Of a DNA stretch of 13,554 nt, positions 6,652 through 13,554 are shown in pieces (positions within the stretch are counted from its first letter, which is position 1; each line of letters begins with the position of its first letter). The stretch comes from Anaerolineales bacterium UBA5069 (GTDB taxonomy: Bacteria; Chloroflexota; Anaerolineae; Caldilineales; Caldilineaceae): positions 1 through 13,554 of the forward strand of contig DIAV01000103.1 of assembly GCA_002415895.1 (NCBI GenBank), in the 5' to 3' direction. The notes under the pieces are model-generated. The model did not search any database. It was given only the letters and a program-made list of their open reading frames with translations, and was not told the origin of the DNA. A program made the translations under genes and the position numbers.

Positions 6652-6745
6652 TCCGGTAAGTACGCAAGCCCGCGCTTTCTTCGTGCGCGCACTGCTGATG
6701 CTCGTATTGGGGCTGCGATTTGGGCTGTCGTTTGCGGGCGCAATC

Positions 6746-6771
6746 AAAAACCGAGGGCTTTCTGCCCCCGG
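6746..6771 (-). terminator. Rho-independent terminator of the cNBD membrane protein gene
   Basis: On the minus strand an 8-bp stem CCGGGGGC/GCCCTCGG (one mismatch) with a 5-nt loop AGAAA is followed by TTTTT. It lies about 48 nt beyond the TAA at 6819-6821, in the right orientation to end the two-gene minus-strand unit. Confidence 0.78.
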
Positions 6772-6818
6772 CTGCATATCAACTGGCTTTGTAAAATGGC
6801 CCTGCCCCATCGCTCGGC

Positions 6819-9800
6819 TTACCTTGTTGCGCGCTGGAAGGTGACGTAATAGCTGGTGTGAATCCCCTTGAAGCGGTTAATCACATCGCCCATGCCTGCG
6901 CCGTTGAGAATATCGCTGGGCATACCCTCCACCTTGACATTATAGGCATAGCCCGCCGCATACATCTGGAAGTTATAGCCAAAATCAGGCGCAGGCTTGT
7001 CTTCAAGCGGCAGCGTCAGGTTGCCATCGCCCCAGTAGACAGTGACAGGCTGCCCCACCACGCGGCTGCCGTTCTCGTCCAACGCATCCACATAGATGTG
7101 GTGCTTGCCGCCCGATTCCTGCTCATCGGCAAAGCGCACTTCAATAATGCGCCAATACTGCTCACCGGGGCCAACGGGAGCGTCGGTAATGGTGACGCCC
7201 AGGGCATCCAGGCGCGTGTCCAAGGTGCGCGGGCGCTCGGGCGCGGCGGCGGCAGCAGCCTCAACGGCGGCGGCCGGCGCGGCCTCGGGCGCGGCATCTA
7301 CAGAGACCGCGGCAAAGGCAGGATCAGCGGGCCCGGCCACGCCCACCAAGTCGGTGGTGAAGGCCACGCCTACGGGCTGCGAGAGGGCCATGAGCGCGGG
7401 TGTGGGCGCAACCAGCGGCGTGGGTGTGGGATAGGGCGTGTAGGTGGGTGCAGGGGCGGCCTGCTCATCGGCGGCAGCAAGCGCGCGCGCAAGGTCGGCA
7501 TCTTCAGCCGCCACTTCGTAGCTGCCCTTCTCATAGATTGCGCTAATTGAACCCGGCCCGGCCGCTGCAACGGCGTTGCGCATGCTTGAAACCAGCCCAG
7601 CCATGCGCAGGAATATCCACGGCACAACCACCACGAGCATCCACAGGATCAGCAGCAGCAGGATGATCGTGCGCACTTTGCCCCAGGTGCTGAGGCCGCC
7701 AAACCACGCGCCCAGCCCCTGACGCGGGGCCTTGGCGGGAGGGTATTCGTCATATTCGTCATAATCGCCACCCTGCGGCGGGTAGCCCTGCGGCCCGTAG
7801 GCTTGTGGCGGATAGGCCTGCTGGCCCTGCTGCGGTTGGCCCTGCGCGTAACCCTGCTGGCCCTGCTGCGGTTGGCCTTGCGGGTAACCCTGCTGGCCTT
7901 GCGGATAGCCTTGCTGACTCTGCTGGTAGCCTTGCTGCCCGTAGCCTTGCTGCCCGTAGCCTTGCTGCCCGTAACCTTGCTGGCCTGGCTGCGCCGGACC
8001 AGCGGGCTGGCGGCCACGCGGCACGGATTGCATGGGTTGCTGGCCGTAGGGCGCATTCTGCAAGCCGGGCGGCGGCCCAGCCATGGCGCCCGGCTGCCCA
8101 AGGCGCTGGCTCAACGCACGGCTCATGTTGCTGGCCAAAGCCGGCGCCACGCTCATGAGCACAGCAAAGTCCGTCTTGCTCAATGTCCACGCGTCAACGT
8201 CGGTTTCGGCCCCAGCCGAGGCGTTGTGCGGCTGGTTACTGAGCAGTGAGCGCTCGCCGCATTCATCGCCCGGCCCCAGCACATAGCTGCCGCCGCTAAT
8301 GGGCTGAATGCGCACCTGGCCGCGCTCAATGAAATACATTTGGTCGGCGGGGGCGTTGATGCGGTAAATGGCTTCGCCCGCGCGGAAGCGCGTGGGCTTG
8401 AGGTATTCGCCCACCTGCTGCATCTCGGTGGCGCTAAGCGGGGCCAGCGTCTCAAAATTGCGCAGACGCGAGTCATCCACATTGGGGGCCGAACCTTGTT
8501 CAAGGCGCGTGGCCAGCGCCTGGCTCAGCACGCGGCTCAGCGGCGGATTCTGCGCAGCCACAGCGTCAAGGTCGGCCTTGTTGAGCAGCCAGAGATTGGT
8601 GTTGCGCGTGGCGGTGGCGTCTTCATTGCGCACCTGGCCGGTGAGCACGCTGAGCTCGCCAAAGAAGCCGTTGCTGCCAATGCGCGCCTTTTCTTCAATG
8701 ATGCCCATGGCGTTCTCGGCAGTGAGCTCGATTTCGCCCTGCTCCACCAGATAAAGCGCCTCGCCTCCTTCACCCACACGGTAGACGCGGTCGCCCGCAG
8801 GCACATGCTGGAGCACCATGCGCTGCGCCAGCGCCTGCATAACAGGGACGGGGGCGTCGGCAAAGAGGGGCATTTGCTGGAGGCGCGCGACGGCCTGCAC
8901 CTGGTCGGTGCGGCTCAGGCGCGCCTTCATGGAGCGCGCCAGGCTGCGCCGCAGACCCGGGTGGCGGCTGTTTACGGCGTGGAAGGTGTCGGCAGAAAAA
9001 CCCCACACCAGGCAATCGGTGGTGGCAAGCGCCGACTGCGTATACGGCTTATTCGTGAGCAGGGCGAGCGCACCCACAATCGAGCCAGGGGTAACCGGCT
9101 GCCCAGATTCACTGCGTGGGCTGCTTTCGCTCTGCTGGGCGGTTTCGCTGCGCGCGCTGCTCTCACCGGTATAGCCGCCATTGGCCGCGGGCTGCGTGGC
9201 GGCTGTGGTGGTTGCAGACGGCGCCAACGAACGGGGCGTAAAGGCGCTGGTGCTGCTGGTGGCGCTGCTGTCGGCCACAGGTTGCACAGGCCTGGCGGCA
9301 GGCGTGCTGGCTGATTGCGCGCCCGGCGCGCCCTCGCCGCGCACTTCCAGCGCGCCCGATTCAAGCACGTAGAAACCCGTGGGCATTTCGCCAACGCGGA
9401 AGAGCGGCTGGCCTGCCGCAATGACGCGCGGCCGCAACTGCGAGGCCACCGCCTGCAGCGTGTTCTGGGGCAGCGTCTGGAGTTCCGGCGTCTTGCTCAG
9501 CCGGTAGACCAGGTATTCCTCCATCTGCACAATCTGCGCGCCAAAACTTTGGCTCAGTTTGATGCCAATTGCGGGGTTCTGCACAATCAGGTCGCGCAAG
9601 GCGCGATCCGAAAGCATCCAGTAGTCCACGGCCGAGACTGCCTGCGCGGTCACATCCTCGGGGGCGGCGCGAAAGAGCGCTGCATCTCCCAGAATGCTGC
9701 CCGGGCCGAGCGTGGCCAGCGTCTGGCCGCCCTCGGTGGTCATGCGCACAAAACCCTGTTCCAGCAGGAAGAGACCGCCCGCTGGATCACCAGCGCGGAA

Positions 9801-9914
9801 GAGTGTGCTCCCGTTGGCTATTTGCCCCTGGGTGAAACCTTCGCCCAGCTTTTCGCGCTCGGCATCCGTAAGCCCGGCAAAAAGCGGCGCAAAGCTTAGA
9901 AATTGATCTTTCAA
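6819..9914 (-). CDS. Four-cNBD membrane protein with Q/G/Y-rich repeat and outer beta domain
   Basis: A 1031-residue protein. In order: cyclic-nucleotide-binding-fold domains at about 7-121, 145-327, 343-474 and 484-607; a Gln/Gly/Tyr-rich repeat segment (625-713); an acidic DYDEYDEY patch (717-724); one membrane helix (747-771, [18 protein letters not shown]); a Thr-Pro linker (about 820-840) and Ala-rich stretch; and a C-terminal beta domain (about 905-1031). With no signal peptide and positive residues before the helix, the cNBDs should face the cytoplasm and the C-terminus the outside. Glu/Arg of the phosphate-binding cassette are both present only in cNBD3 (FGEL, Glu420, Arg429). cNBD2 is split by an 84-residue Ser/Thr/Ala insert (192-275). 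I start at TTG 9912-9914 because AGGAGG lies at 9919-9924; the upstream in-frame GTG would put this site inside the gene. The function is unknown; it is not a channel or a CRP-type regulator (no pore, no HTH). Confidence 0.88.
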   Translation of the reverse strand: MKDQFLSFAPLFAGLTDAEREKLGEGFTQGQIANGSTLFRAGDPAGGLFLLEQGFVRMTTEGGQTLATLGPGSILGDAALFRAAPEDVTAQAVSAVDYWMLSDRALRDLIVQNPAIGIKLSQSFGAQIVQMEEYLVYRLSKTPELQTLPQNTLQAVASQLRPRVIAAGQPLFRVGEMPTGFYVLESGALEVRGEGAPGAQSASTPAARPVQPVADSSATSSTSAFTPRSLAPSATTTAATQPAANGGYTGESSARSETAQQSESSPRSESGQPVTPGSIVGALALLTNKPYTQSALATTDCLVWGFSADTFHAVNSRHPGLRRSLARSMKARLSRTDQVQAVARLQQMPLFADAPVPVMQALAQRMVLQHVPAGDRVYRVGEGGEALYLVEQGEIELTAENAMGIIEEKARIGSNGFFGELSVLTGQVRNEDATATRNTNLWLLNKADLDAVAAQNPPLSRVLSQALATRLEQGSAPNVDDSRLRNFETLAPLSATEMQQVGEYLKPTRFRAGEAIYRINAPADQMYFIERGQVRIQPISGGSYVLGPGDECGERSLLSNQPHNASAGAETDVDAWTLSKTDFAVLMSVAPALASNMSRALSQRLGQPGAMAGPPPGLQNAPYGQQPMQSVPRGRQPAGPAQPGQQGYGQQGYGQQGYGQQGYQQSQQGYPQGQQGYPQGQPQQGQQGYAQGQPQQGQQAYPPQAYGPQGYPPQGGDYDEYDEYPPAKAPRQGLGAWFGGLSTWGKVRTIILLLLILWMLVVVVPWIFLRMAGLVSSMRNAVAAAGPGSISAIYEKGSYEVAAEDADLARALAAADEQAAPAPTYTPYPTPTPLVAPTPALMALSQPVGVAFTTDLVGVAGPADPAFAAVSVDAAPEAAPAAAVEAAAAAAPERPRTLDTRLDALGVTITDAPVGPGEQYWRIIEVRFADEQESGGKHHIYVDALDENGSRVVGQPVTVYWGDGNLTLPLEDKPAPDFGYNFQMYAAGYAYNVKVEGMPSDILNGAGMGDVINRFKGIHTSYYVTFQRATR
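7776..8042 (-). repeat. In-gene tandem repeats encoding the QQGYG/QGQ segment
   Basis: Four successive 15-bp units (7926-7940, 7941-7955, 7956-7970, 7971-7985), the first three identical (GTAGCCTTGCTGCCC on the plus strand), encode GQQGY repeats. A 36-bp unit is repeated at 7817-7852 and 7853-7888 and encodes the [15 protein letters not shown] repeats. All unit lengths are multiples of three, so copy-number changes would keep the reading frame. Confidence 0.85.
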
Positions 9915-9918
9915 TGCG

Positions 9919-9924
9919 CCTCCT
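9919..9924 (-). promoter_or_regulatory. Shine-Dalgarno AGGAGG deciding a TTG start
   Basis: A perfect AGGAGG on the minus strand lies 4 nt before TTG 9912-9914. The only longer in-frame start (GTG at 9951-9953) would place this sequence inside coding DNA and add 13 residues ([12 protein letters not shown]...) that do not belong to the cNBD fold. Confidence 0.7.
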
Positions 9925-9973
9925 GCCCGCCCACAACCTGGGCGGAGCGGCACTGCAATGGGTGAAACGTCAA

Positions 9974-9993
9974 CTGCGCCGGTTGCGGCGCAG
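9974..9993 (-). other. Intercistronic hairpin between the lipoprotein and cNBD genes
   Basis: A perfect 8-bp stem CTGCGCCG/CGGCGCAG closes a 4-nt loop, 20 nt after the lipoprotein stop and 59 nt before the TTG start of the next gene. It is followed by GTTGACGTTT on the minus strand, not a real U-tract. It may be a partial terminator, a processing site or an mRNA stabiliser that sets unequal expression of the two genes. Confidence 0.4.
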
Positions 9994-10013
9994 ACGACTT
10001 GAAAAATCGCAGA

Positions 10014-11444
10014 CTAAAAATTGCGCTGGAAAGTCGCTTCCCAACTGTGGTGGCCTGTGCAGCCGTAGGAAGCGTAGAAATCCTGGCAATCCGAATCATT
10101 CGTGCAGTAACCACCGGCAATCAGCGTGGCCTGGTCAATGTCCAGCGATTTGGTGGTAAAGCCTTCGGCGTTGTCACTAATCGCCTCACGGCCATCCGCG
10201 TCCTTGATCACGCGGAAGCCCTCACCTGTGCCGTAAAGATCATACTCAATGCGCCCATCACCCTTGCCCTGCGAGCCGGTAACAAGAACCGCCCCCGTAT
10301 AAATGCCTTGCAGGGTAACACCGTTGAGCGGGGCGCCGTTCGCATCTACAACAATAATGCGCAGCAAATGCTGGCCCCGGCAATCGCCGTTGTCGGCCTT
10401 GGCCCACATGTGGCGGTCGATCATGCGGAAGGTGGGCTGATCACTTGGCGATGCAGCAGGCGCAGTCGGTGCAGCCGGCGCGGCTTCCGTCGGCGCCACT
10501 GCGGCAGGCGGTGCAGCAACATCGCCCACAGGCGCGGCGGCAATCGGCGCAGGCGTCGCCGTGGGTGCAACGGGGATCTCCGCAGCAACGGCAACAGATT
10601 CCACAGCGCCGCTGGAGGCTACCAGTTGCGCATAAACCCACGCGGTGGCCCCAACGGCTGTTTGCACCTGCCACCAATCGCCGGCGCTATTCTTGCCTGT
10701 GATTGTGGCGGCTTCGCCCGGCCCCAATGAACCGGCAAGACCGTACTCAACACCCGGGCCCGCGCGCAGGTTGACCAATTCATTGGCTGTTGCCTGCGCT
10801 GCAACCGGCTGCACAGTTGCAACGGCTGTCGGCGTGAGCGCAGCGACGGTTGTCAGCGGCGCGGTGGTTGTAAGGGCAGGGGCCGCCGCCACAGGCGCTA
10901 CAGCAACCGGCTCCACAACGGGCACGGGGGCGGGCACGGGGGCGGCGATTGCAGCAGCAACGGTGGCGGCATCGGCGGCGGCCTGGCTGCCTGCCAGGTT
11001 GCCTGCGGCGTCGGCCAGGCCATTGGCCTGCGCATAGGCTTCGATTGTGGCTTCCTTGTAACCCAGCGCCAGCGTAAGCTTGACCAGTGCCTGCTTCAGC
11101 GCAGGATCAAACGACGGATCGGCCAACGCGCCTTCGGTCATAAAGATGAGCCACTGGCCGGGATTGGCGACATCCAGCGCGTCGATTGCGGCGCGCGCCG
11201 TCTCCAGGTTGCCATCGGCGGCAAAAGTAGTGGCAACGGCACGCGTCTGCTCTTCGGCGCTGCTTGTGTCGACTGCATTGCCGCCCCCCACAGGTCCGCA
11301 GGCACCCAGAAACAGCAGGCCCAGCAGCAGAGCAGTACCCAGCAAGGCGCGTAATCCTCGCTGCGACGGCGTATTGGGCAGCGCATGCGCCAGGGAATTT
11401 GAGGCTACGGGGGGCGAAAGGAGGTTGAACGACGGTTCGGTCAT
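10014..11444 (-). CDS. SH3b-domain lipoprotein with C-terminal domain shared with its neighbour
   Basis: A 476-residue exported lipoprotein. A hydrophobic signal ends in LFLGAC (Cys49 lipidated, good lipobox). Then come a helical segment (about 60-137, AEEQTRAVATTFAADGNLETA...), an Ala/Pro/Val/Thr-rich linker (155-217), a bacterial SH3 domain (about 221-275, NLRAGPGVEYGLAGSLGPGEAATITG...WWQV...AWVYAQLV), a second Ala/Pro linker, and a C-terminal beta domain (about 338-476) with four cysteines (355, 447, 453, 462) that could form disulfides. SH3b domains usually bind peptidoglycan peptides. The C-terminal domain resembles that of the cNBD protein, including the ending HS-x4-TFQR. I prefer ATG 11442-11444; GTG 11472-11474 adds ten residues. 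Neither has a well-spaced ribosome site (GAGG lies 13 nt before the ATG). The next gene begins 99 nt downstream, so an operon is likely. Confidence 0.88.
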   Translation of the reverse strand: MTEPSFNLLSPPVASNSLAHALPNTPSQRGLRALLGTALLLGLLFLGACGPVGGGNAVDTSSAEEQTRAVATTFAADGNLETARAAIDALDVANPGQWLIFMTEGALADPSFDPALKQALVKLTLALGYKEATIEAYAQANGLADAAGNLAGSQAAADAATVAAAIAAPVPAPVPVVEPVAVAPVAAAPALTTTAPLTTVAALTPTAVATVQPVAAQATANELVNLRAGPGVEYGLAGSLGPGEAATITGKNSAGDWWQVQTAVGATAWVYAQLVASSGAVESVAVAAEIPVAPTATPAPIAAAPVGDVAAPPAAVAPTEAAPAAPTAPAASPSDQPTFRMIDRHMWAKADNGDCRGQHLLRIIVVDANGAPLNGVTLQGIYTGAVLVTGSQGKGDGRIEYDLYGTGEGFRVIKDADGREAISDNAEGFTTKSLDIDQATLIAGGYCTNDSDCQDFYASYGCTGHHSWEATFQRNF

Positions 11445-11725
11445 ACGATTCGGTGAAATCCTCAACAAGCGCACATGCAGGCAAAGGCCGACGTAAAGCC
11501 AATCAGACTGGGGTCACTCTGACAGAGCCGGCAATCCAGCGGCTGCTTTGCCGCAGCACTTCTGCGCAGTCGCAGGAGCGTCTTGCTCACGCAGGGAAGA
11601 GCGTGTTGGCAAGCGATGAGTTTCACCGCCGCGCGTTCCCTGCTATAATGGCGACCGTTGCAGGGCTGGGTCCATACCGGTGCAGTTGCACCGTTGTGCC
11701 CATGTCGCCAACAACCAACAAGCTG
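11445..11725. other. Gene-free interval left of tRNA-Leu
   Basis: No convincing coding sequence. It should contain the minus-strand promoter of the lipoprotein gene, but I cannot place a good -35/-10 pair. It also holds a strong extended -10 on the plus strand (11641-11649) and a nested set of complementary segments at 11650-11709: GGCGAC/GTCGCC, GGGC/GCCC and CGGTGC/GCACCG. These would fold in the trailer of the tRNA transcript on the minus strand. Confidence 0.5.
11641..11649 (+). promoter_or_regulatory. Extended -10 box (TGCTATAAT) pointing antisense to tRNA-Leu
   Basis: A perfect extended -10 (TGN plus TATAAT) on the plus strand. The sequence 17 nt upstream (TTTCAC, 11621-11626) is a weak -35. 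Transcription would start near 11656, cross the tRNA gene antisense, and could reach the sigma-factor gene 400 nt downstream. It may instead drive a small RNA; no terminator is evident. Confidence 0.45.
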
Positions 11726-11808
11726 TGCCGAAGGTGGGAATCGAACCCACACGGATGTTATCCACACGAGTTTGAGTCGTGCGCGTCTGCCAGTTCCGCC
11801 ACTCCGGC
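11726..11808 (-). tRNA. tRNA-Leu (anticodon CAA)
   Basis: An 83-nt gene with an acceptor stem GCCGGAG/CTTCGGC (one G-T pair) and discriminator A at 11726. The D arm contains AGTGGCGGAACTGGCAGAC. The anticodon stem CACGA/TCGTG has loop CTCAAAC, so the anticodon is CAA, reading UUG. The long variable arm (stem GGAT/ATCC) is typical of class II tRNA-Leu. The T arm is GTGGG-TTCGATT-CCCAC. The CCA tail is not encoded (CAG follows). A consensus-like promoter lies upstream. Confidence 0.95.
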
Positions 11809-11881
11809 CCATCAATTCTGCAGGCTGTTTGTGTTTGTTGCAGGCAAGTGCGCCTGCCGTGCATACGCATACAGCATGGGG

Positions 11882-11910
11882 AGTATACAGGCCACCCCTG
11901 GAATCGTCAA
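11882..11910 (-). promoter_or_regulatory. Sigma-70-type promoter of tRNA-Leu
   Basis: On the minus strand TTGACG (complement of 11905-11910) and TATACT (complement of 11882-11887) are separated by exactly 17 nt. Transcription would start near 11875, leaving a leader of about 67 nt for RNase P to remove before the tRNA 5' end at 11808. Confidence 0.75.
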
Positions 11911-12062
11911 ATGGGGAGCGATTTTTGGGTGGGCTTGCGTGGCGCAGGTGCGGCGGCCTGCCTTAACGCCGCAGGCACGTACTTCTGGATTCAATTATCG
12001 AAGCAGCCCGTTAGCCGGGCGCAACCAGCTGGCCTGGCCCGCAAAGCCGGCCCCAACCGCAC
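11911..12062. other. Gene-free leader region of the ECF sigma gene
   Basis: No coding sequence is seen. It contains small self-complementary pieces, such as GCCTGC/GCAGGC around 11957-11975 and GCCCG/CGGGC near 12005-12020. I find no ECF-type GGAAC promoter for autoregulation, no clear sigma-70 pair and no Shine-Dalgarno before the ATG. Confidence 0.4.
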
Positions 12063-12665
12063 ATGAGCAGCCCCTTTCCCGAAAGCGAACTGATTGCACG
12101 CGCCTGTGGTGGCGACGTGGACGCGTTTAATCAGTTGATCCAGCATCACCAGGGTCTCGCCTACAGCGTCGCCTATCGCACGCTGCAGGATGGCGCGGCC
12201 GCCGATGATGCCGTACAGGAGAGCGTAATCAAGGCGTGGCGTGCGCTGGGGCAATATCATGGCGGCAGTTTCAAGAGCTGGCTCATGCGCATTGTCGTAA
12301 ACACCTGCTACGACGTGCTTCGCTCCAGCCACTATCGCAACACCGAGAGCCTGGACGGCGGCGATGGCGAAGACGATTACGCGCCCCAGTATGTGGATGC
12401 GGGCGAACAACCTCATGACTTTGCCGAACGCGCCGAGCTGAACGGCTGGATTGAAGAGGGGATCAAGTCGCTGCCACCTGATCAGCGCATGGTGCTTGTG
12501 CTCTGTGATGTCCACGGCTACGCCTACGACGAGATCGCCACAATCATTGAGCAGCCCATGGGCACCGTTAAATCGCGCATTAGTCGCGCCCGCGCGCGCC
12601 TGCGCGACTACCTGTTGCGCCGCCCGGAACTATTGCCGTCCAACTTCCGTCCTAGAAGCGTGTAG
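12063..12665 (+). CDS. ECF-family RNA polymerase sigma factor
   Basis: A 200-residue group-4 sigma factor with only regions 2 and 4. Region 2 (about 9-92) contains the family signature DDAVQESVIKAW (48-59) and SFKSWLMRIVVNTCYDVLR (69-87). An acidic linker (about 94-122, with DGGDGEDDYAPQYVD) leads to region 4 (about 126-184): LPPDQRMVLVLCDVHGYAYDEIA, then the helix-turn-helix GTVKSRISRARARLR that reads the -35. It is in the general RpoE/SigW-like class. The start ATG 12063 gives the normal family length; no Shine-Dalgarno is visible. A membrane anti-sigma-like gene follows after 77 nt, which is the usual arrangement. Confidence 0.95.
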   Translation: MSSPFPESELIARACGGDVDAFNQLIQHHQGLAYSVAYRTLQDGAAADDAVQESVIKAWRALGQYHGGSFKSWLMRIVVNTCYDVLRSSHYRNTESLDGGDGEDDYAPQYVDAGEQPHDFAERAELNGWIEEGIKSLPPDQRMVLVLCDVHGYAYDEIATIIEQPMGTVKSRISRARARLRDYLLRRPELLPSNFRPRSV

Positions 12666-12742
12666 AAATTGACCGACAGTCATGCCATTGGGCATTGTTC
12701 TCTCTCGGCCGCGACGTACGCACTGTAATTGGTGTTTTTGCT

Positions 12743-13554
12743 ATGACTGAACGCGCAACCCCCAACCCCATAGGCTCCCCCCACATCTCCGATGATTTGC
12801 TGTCGGCCTACATGGATGGGGCCGTGAATGATGATGAGCGCCGTCTGGTTGAGGCAGCGCTGCACAGTGACGCTGAGACTGCCTGGCGGCTGGATGCGCT
12901 GCGGCAGACGGTGATGCTGCTGCGCGCACTGCCCCAGGTGAAGTTGCCGCGCGCCTATGCGCTGCCGGCGCTGCTGGCAGCCGAACAGGCAGCAGCGGCC
13001 GGCGTGCCCGGTGGCGCCATTGCCGAACCTGTGGTTGGGCAGCCACACCGCCCTGCAGCCACATCAGCGCGCCAGCCCGCGCCTGCCCCGCGCAACAGCA
13101 TCTGGGATGCGCTGTGGGCTTTCTTCGGCAGCGGCAACATCGCGTTGCGCAACAGTGCCGCCGCGGCTTTTGCCCTTTTTGTGGTGCTGCTTGCCAGCAG
13201 CCAGGCGATTACAGGATCGCGCGCGGCCATGGAAAGCCAGAGCGCTGCACCTGCTGCGCAGATGGTTACAATGGCCGCCGATGCTGCCAGTTCTAACTCT
13301 GTGGCTGCACCCATGGCCGCAAGCGCGGAGGCGGCGCCGGCTGAGCAGCCCGCCGCGGCGCAGGCTAACGAGAGTGCGCCCGTTGCTGCTGCAAGCACCC
13401 AGCGCGCGGCCGCCCAGGAGGAATCCGTGGGCAACACCAGCGCGCCGGACGCTGCTGCAGAAGAACCCGCAGCCATGATGGCGGCTGCACCTGAAAGCAC
13501 GCCGCCCGTAGCCGATGCGGGCGAGTCTCCCGCTATGTTGAGCGCTGCCGCACC
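12743..13554 (+). CDS. Anti-sigma-factor-like membrane protein, 3' end outside the window
   Basis: An open frame from ATG 12743 continues without a stop to the window end (270 codons seen). Residues 14-60 (HISDDLLSAYMDGAVNDDERRLVEAAL...ALRQTVMLLRALP) look like the N-terminal anti-sigma domain, with the typical 'LSAYxDGxxxxxERxxVE' pattern. The zinc HxxxCxxC motif is replaced by ALHSDAETAW, so it is a zinc-less version. A Pro-rich stretch precedes one membrane helix (about 138-156, NSAAAAFALFVVLLASSQAI). The visible outer part is extremely Ala-rich with Ser, Glu and Pro, resembling a wall-spanning spacer. It lies 77 nt after the ECF sigma gene. Expected role: hold the sigma factor at the membrane until an outside signal. 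No clear ribosome site is seen. Confidence 0.82.
   Translation, partial: MTERATPNPIGSPHISDDLLSAYMDGAVNDDERRLVEAALHSDAETAWRLDALRQTVMLLRALPQVKLPRAYALPALLAAEQAAAAGVPGGAIAEPVVGQPHRPAATSARQPAPAPRNSIWDALWAFFGSGNIALRNSAAAAFALFVVLLASSQAITGSRAAMESQSAAPAAQMVTMAADAASSNSVAAPMAASAEAAPAEQPAAAQANESAPVAAASTQRAAAQEESVGNTSAPDAAAEEPAAMMAAAPESTPPVADAGESPAMLSAAA

Noticed and set aside
7817..7985. Possible CRISPR-like array
   Set aside because: The repeats are 15 and 36 bp without unique spacers and are in-frame protein repeats.
8340..9314. 324-residue plus-strand open frame inside the cNBD gene
   Set aside because: Antisense shadow; the minus frame encodes clear cNBD folds.
11453..12130. Plus-strand open frame running across tRNA-Leu into the sigma gene
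   Set aside because: It overlaps a well-formed tRNA gene and has no coding signature.
12668..12742. Separate promoter for the anti-sigma-like gene (TTGACC at 12669-12674)
   Set aside because: No acceptable -10 at 16-18 nt; co-transcription with the sigma gene is simpler.
12955..13500. Minus-strand Ala-rich open frame at the right end
   Set aside because: Antisense shadow of the anti-sigma-like gene, whose plus-strand frame has a domain and a membrane helix.

Overview
The window looks like chromosomal DNA of a high-GC bacterium, most likely a Chloroflexota (Anaerolineae/Caldilineae-like). The reasons are the Thr-Pro linkers in exported proteins, lipoproteins carrying LysM, SH3b and FxLYD-like domains, a membrane protein with stacked cyclic-nucleotide-binding folds, and short TGGTAAN tandem repeats between genes. 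This placement is inferred from protein style; there is no marker gene in the window.

Layout. 31-1278 (+) is a PLP enzyme of the cysteine-desulfurase-like family. It converges on a YfcE-type metallophosphoesterase (1365-1874, -), and a 28-bp-arm inverted repeat between them supplies the phosphoesterase stop codon. Next come a LysM/FxLYD lipoprotein (2076-3146, +) and a lipid-anchored sortase (3296-4054, +). The LysM gene is preceded, and the sortase followed, by diverged copies of a hairpin-forming repeat. After a perfect 30-bp palindrome come a PIG-L/LmbE deacetylase (4221-4937, -) and a divergent UlaG-like metallo-beta-lactamase-fold hydrolase (5123-5971, +). An internally deleted IS66 transposase remnant (6000-6586, -) sits between TGGTAAN repeat tracts.

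The most unusual part is a minus-strand pair. The upstream gene (10014-11444) encodes an SH3b lipoprotein. The downstream gene (6819-9914, TTG start behind AGGAGG) encodes a 1031-residue protein. In order it has four cyclic-nucleotide-binding folds, a Gln/Gly/Tyr-rich repeat segment, one membrane helix, a Thr-Pro linker and an outer beta domain. The outer domain resembles the C-terminal domain of the upstream lipoprotein. Only the third nucleotide-binding fold keeps both ligand-binding signature residues (Glu420, Arg429). I infer a device that links a cytoplasmic nucleotide or protein signal to the cell surface; its function is unknown.

The right end holds tRNA-Leu(CAA) on the minus strand with a clear sigma-70 promoter, an ECF sigma factor (12063-12665, +), and the start of a membrane anti-sigma-like protein (from 12743) that runs off the window. 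The sigma/anti-sigma pair and the lipoprotein/cNBD pair are transcribed divergently on either side of the tRNA gene; a regulatory link between them is possible but not shown.
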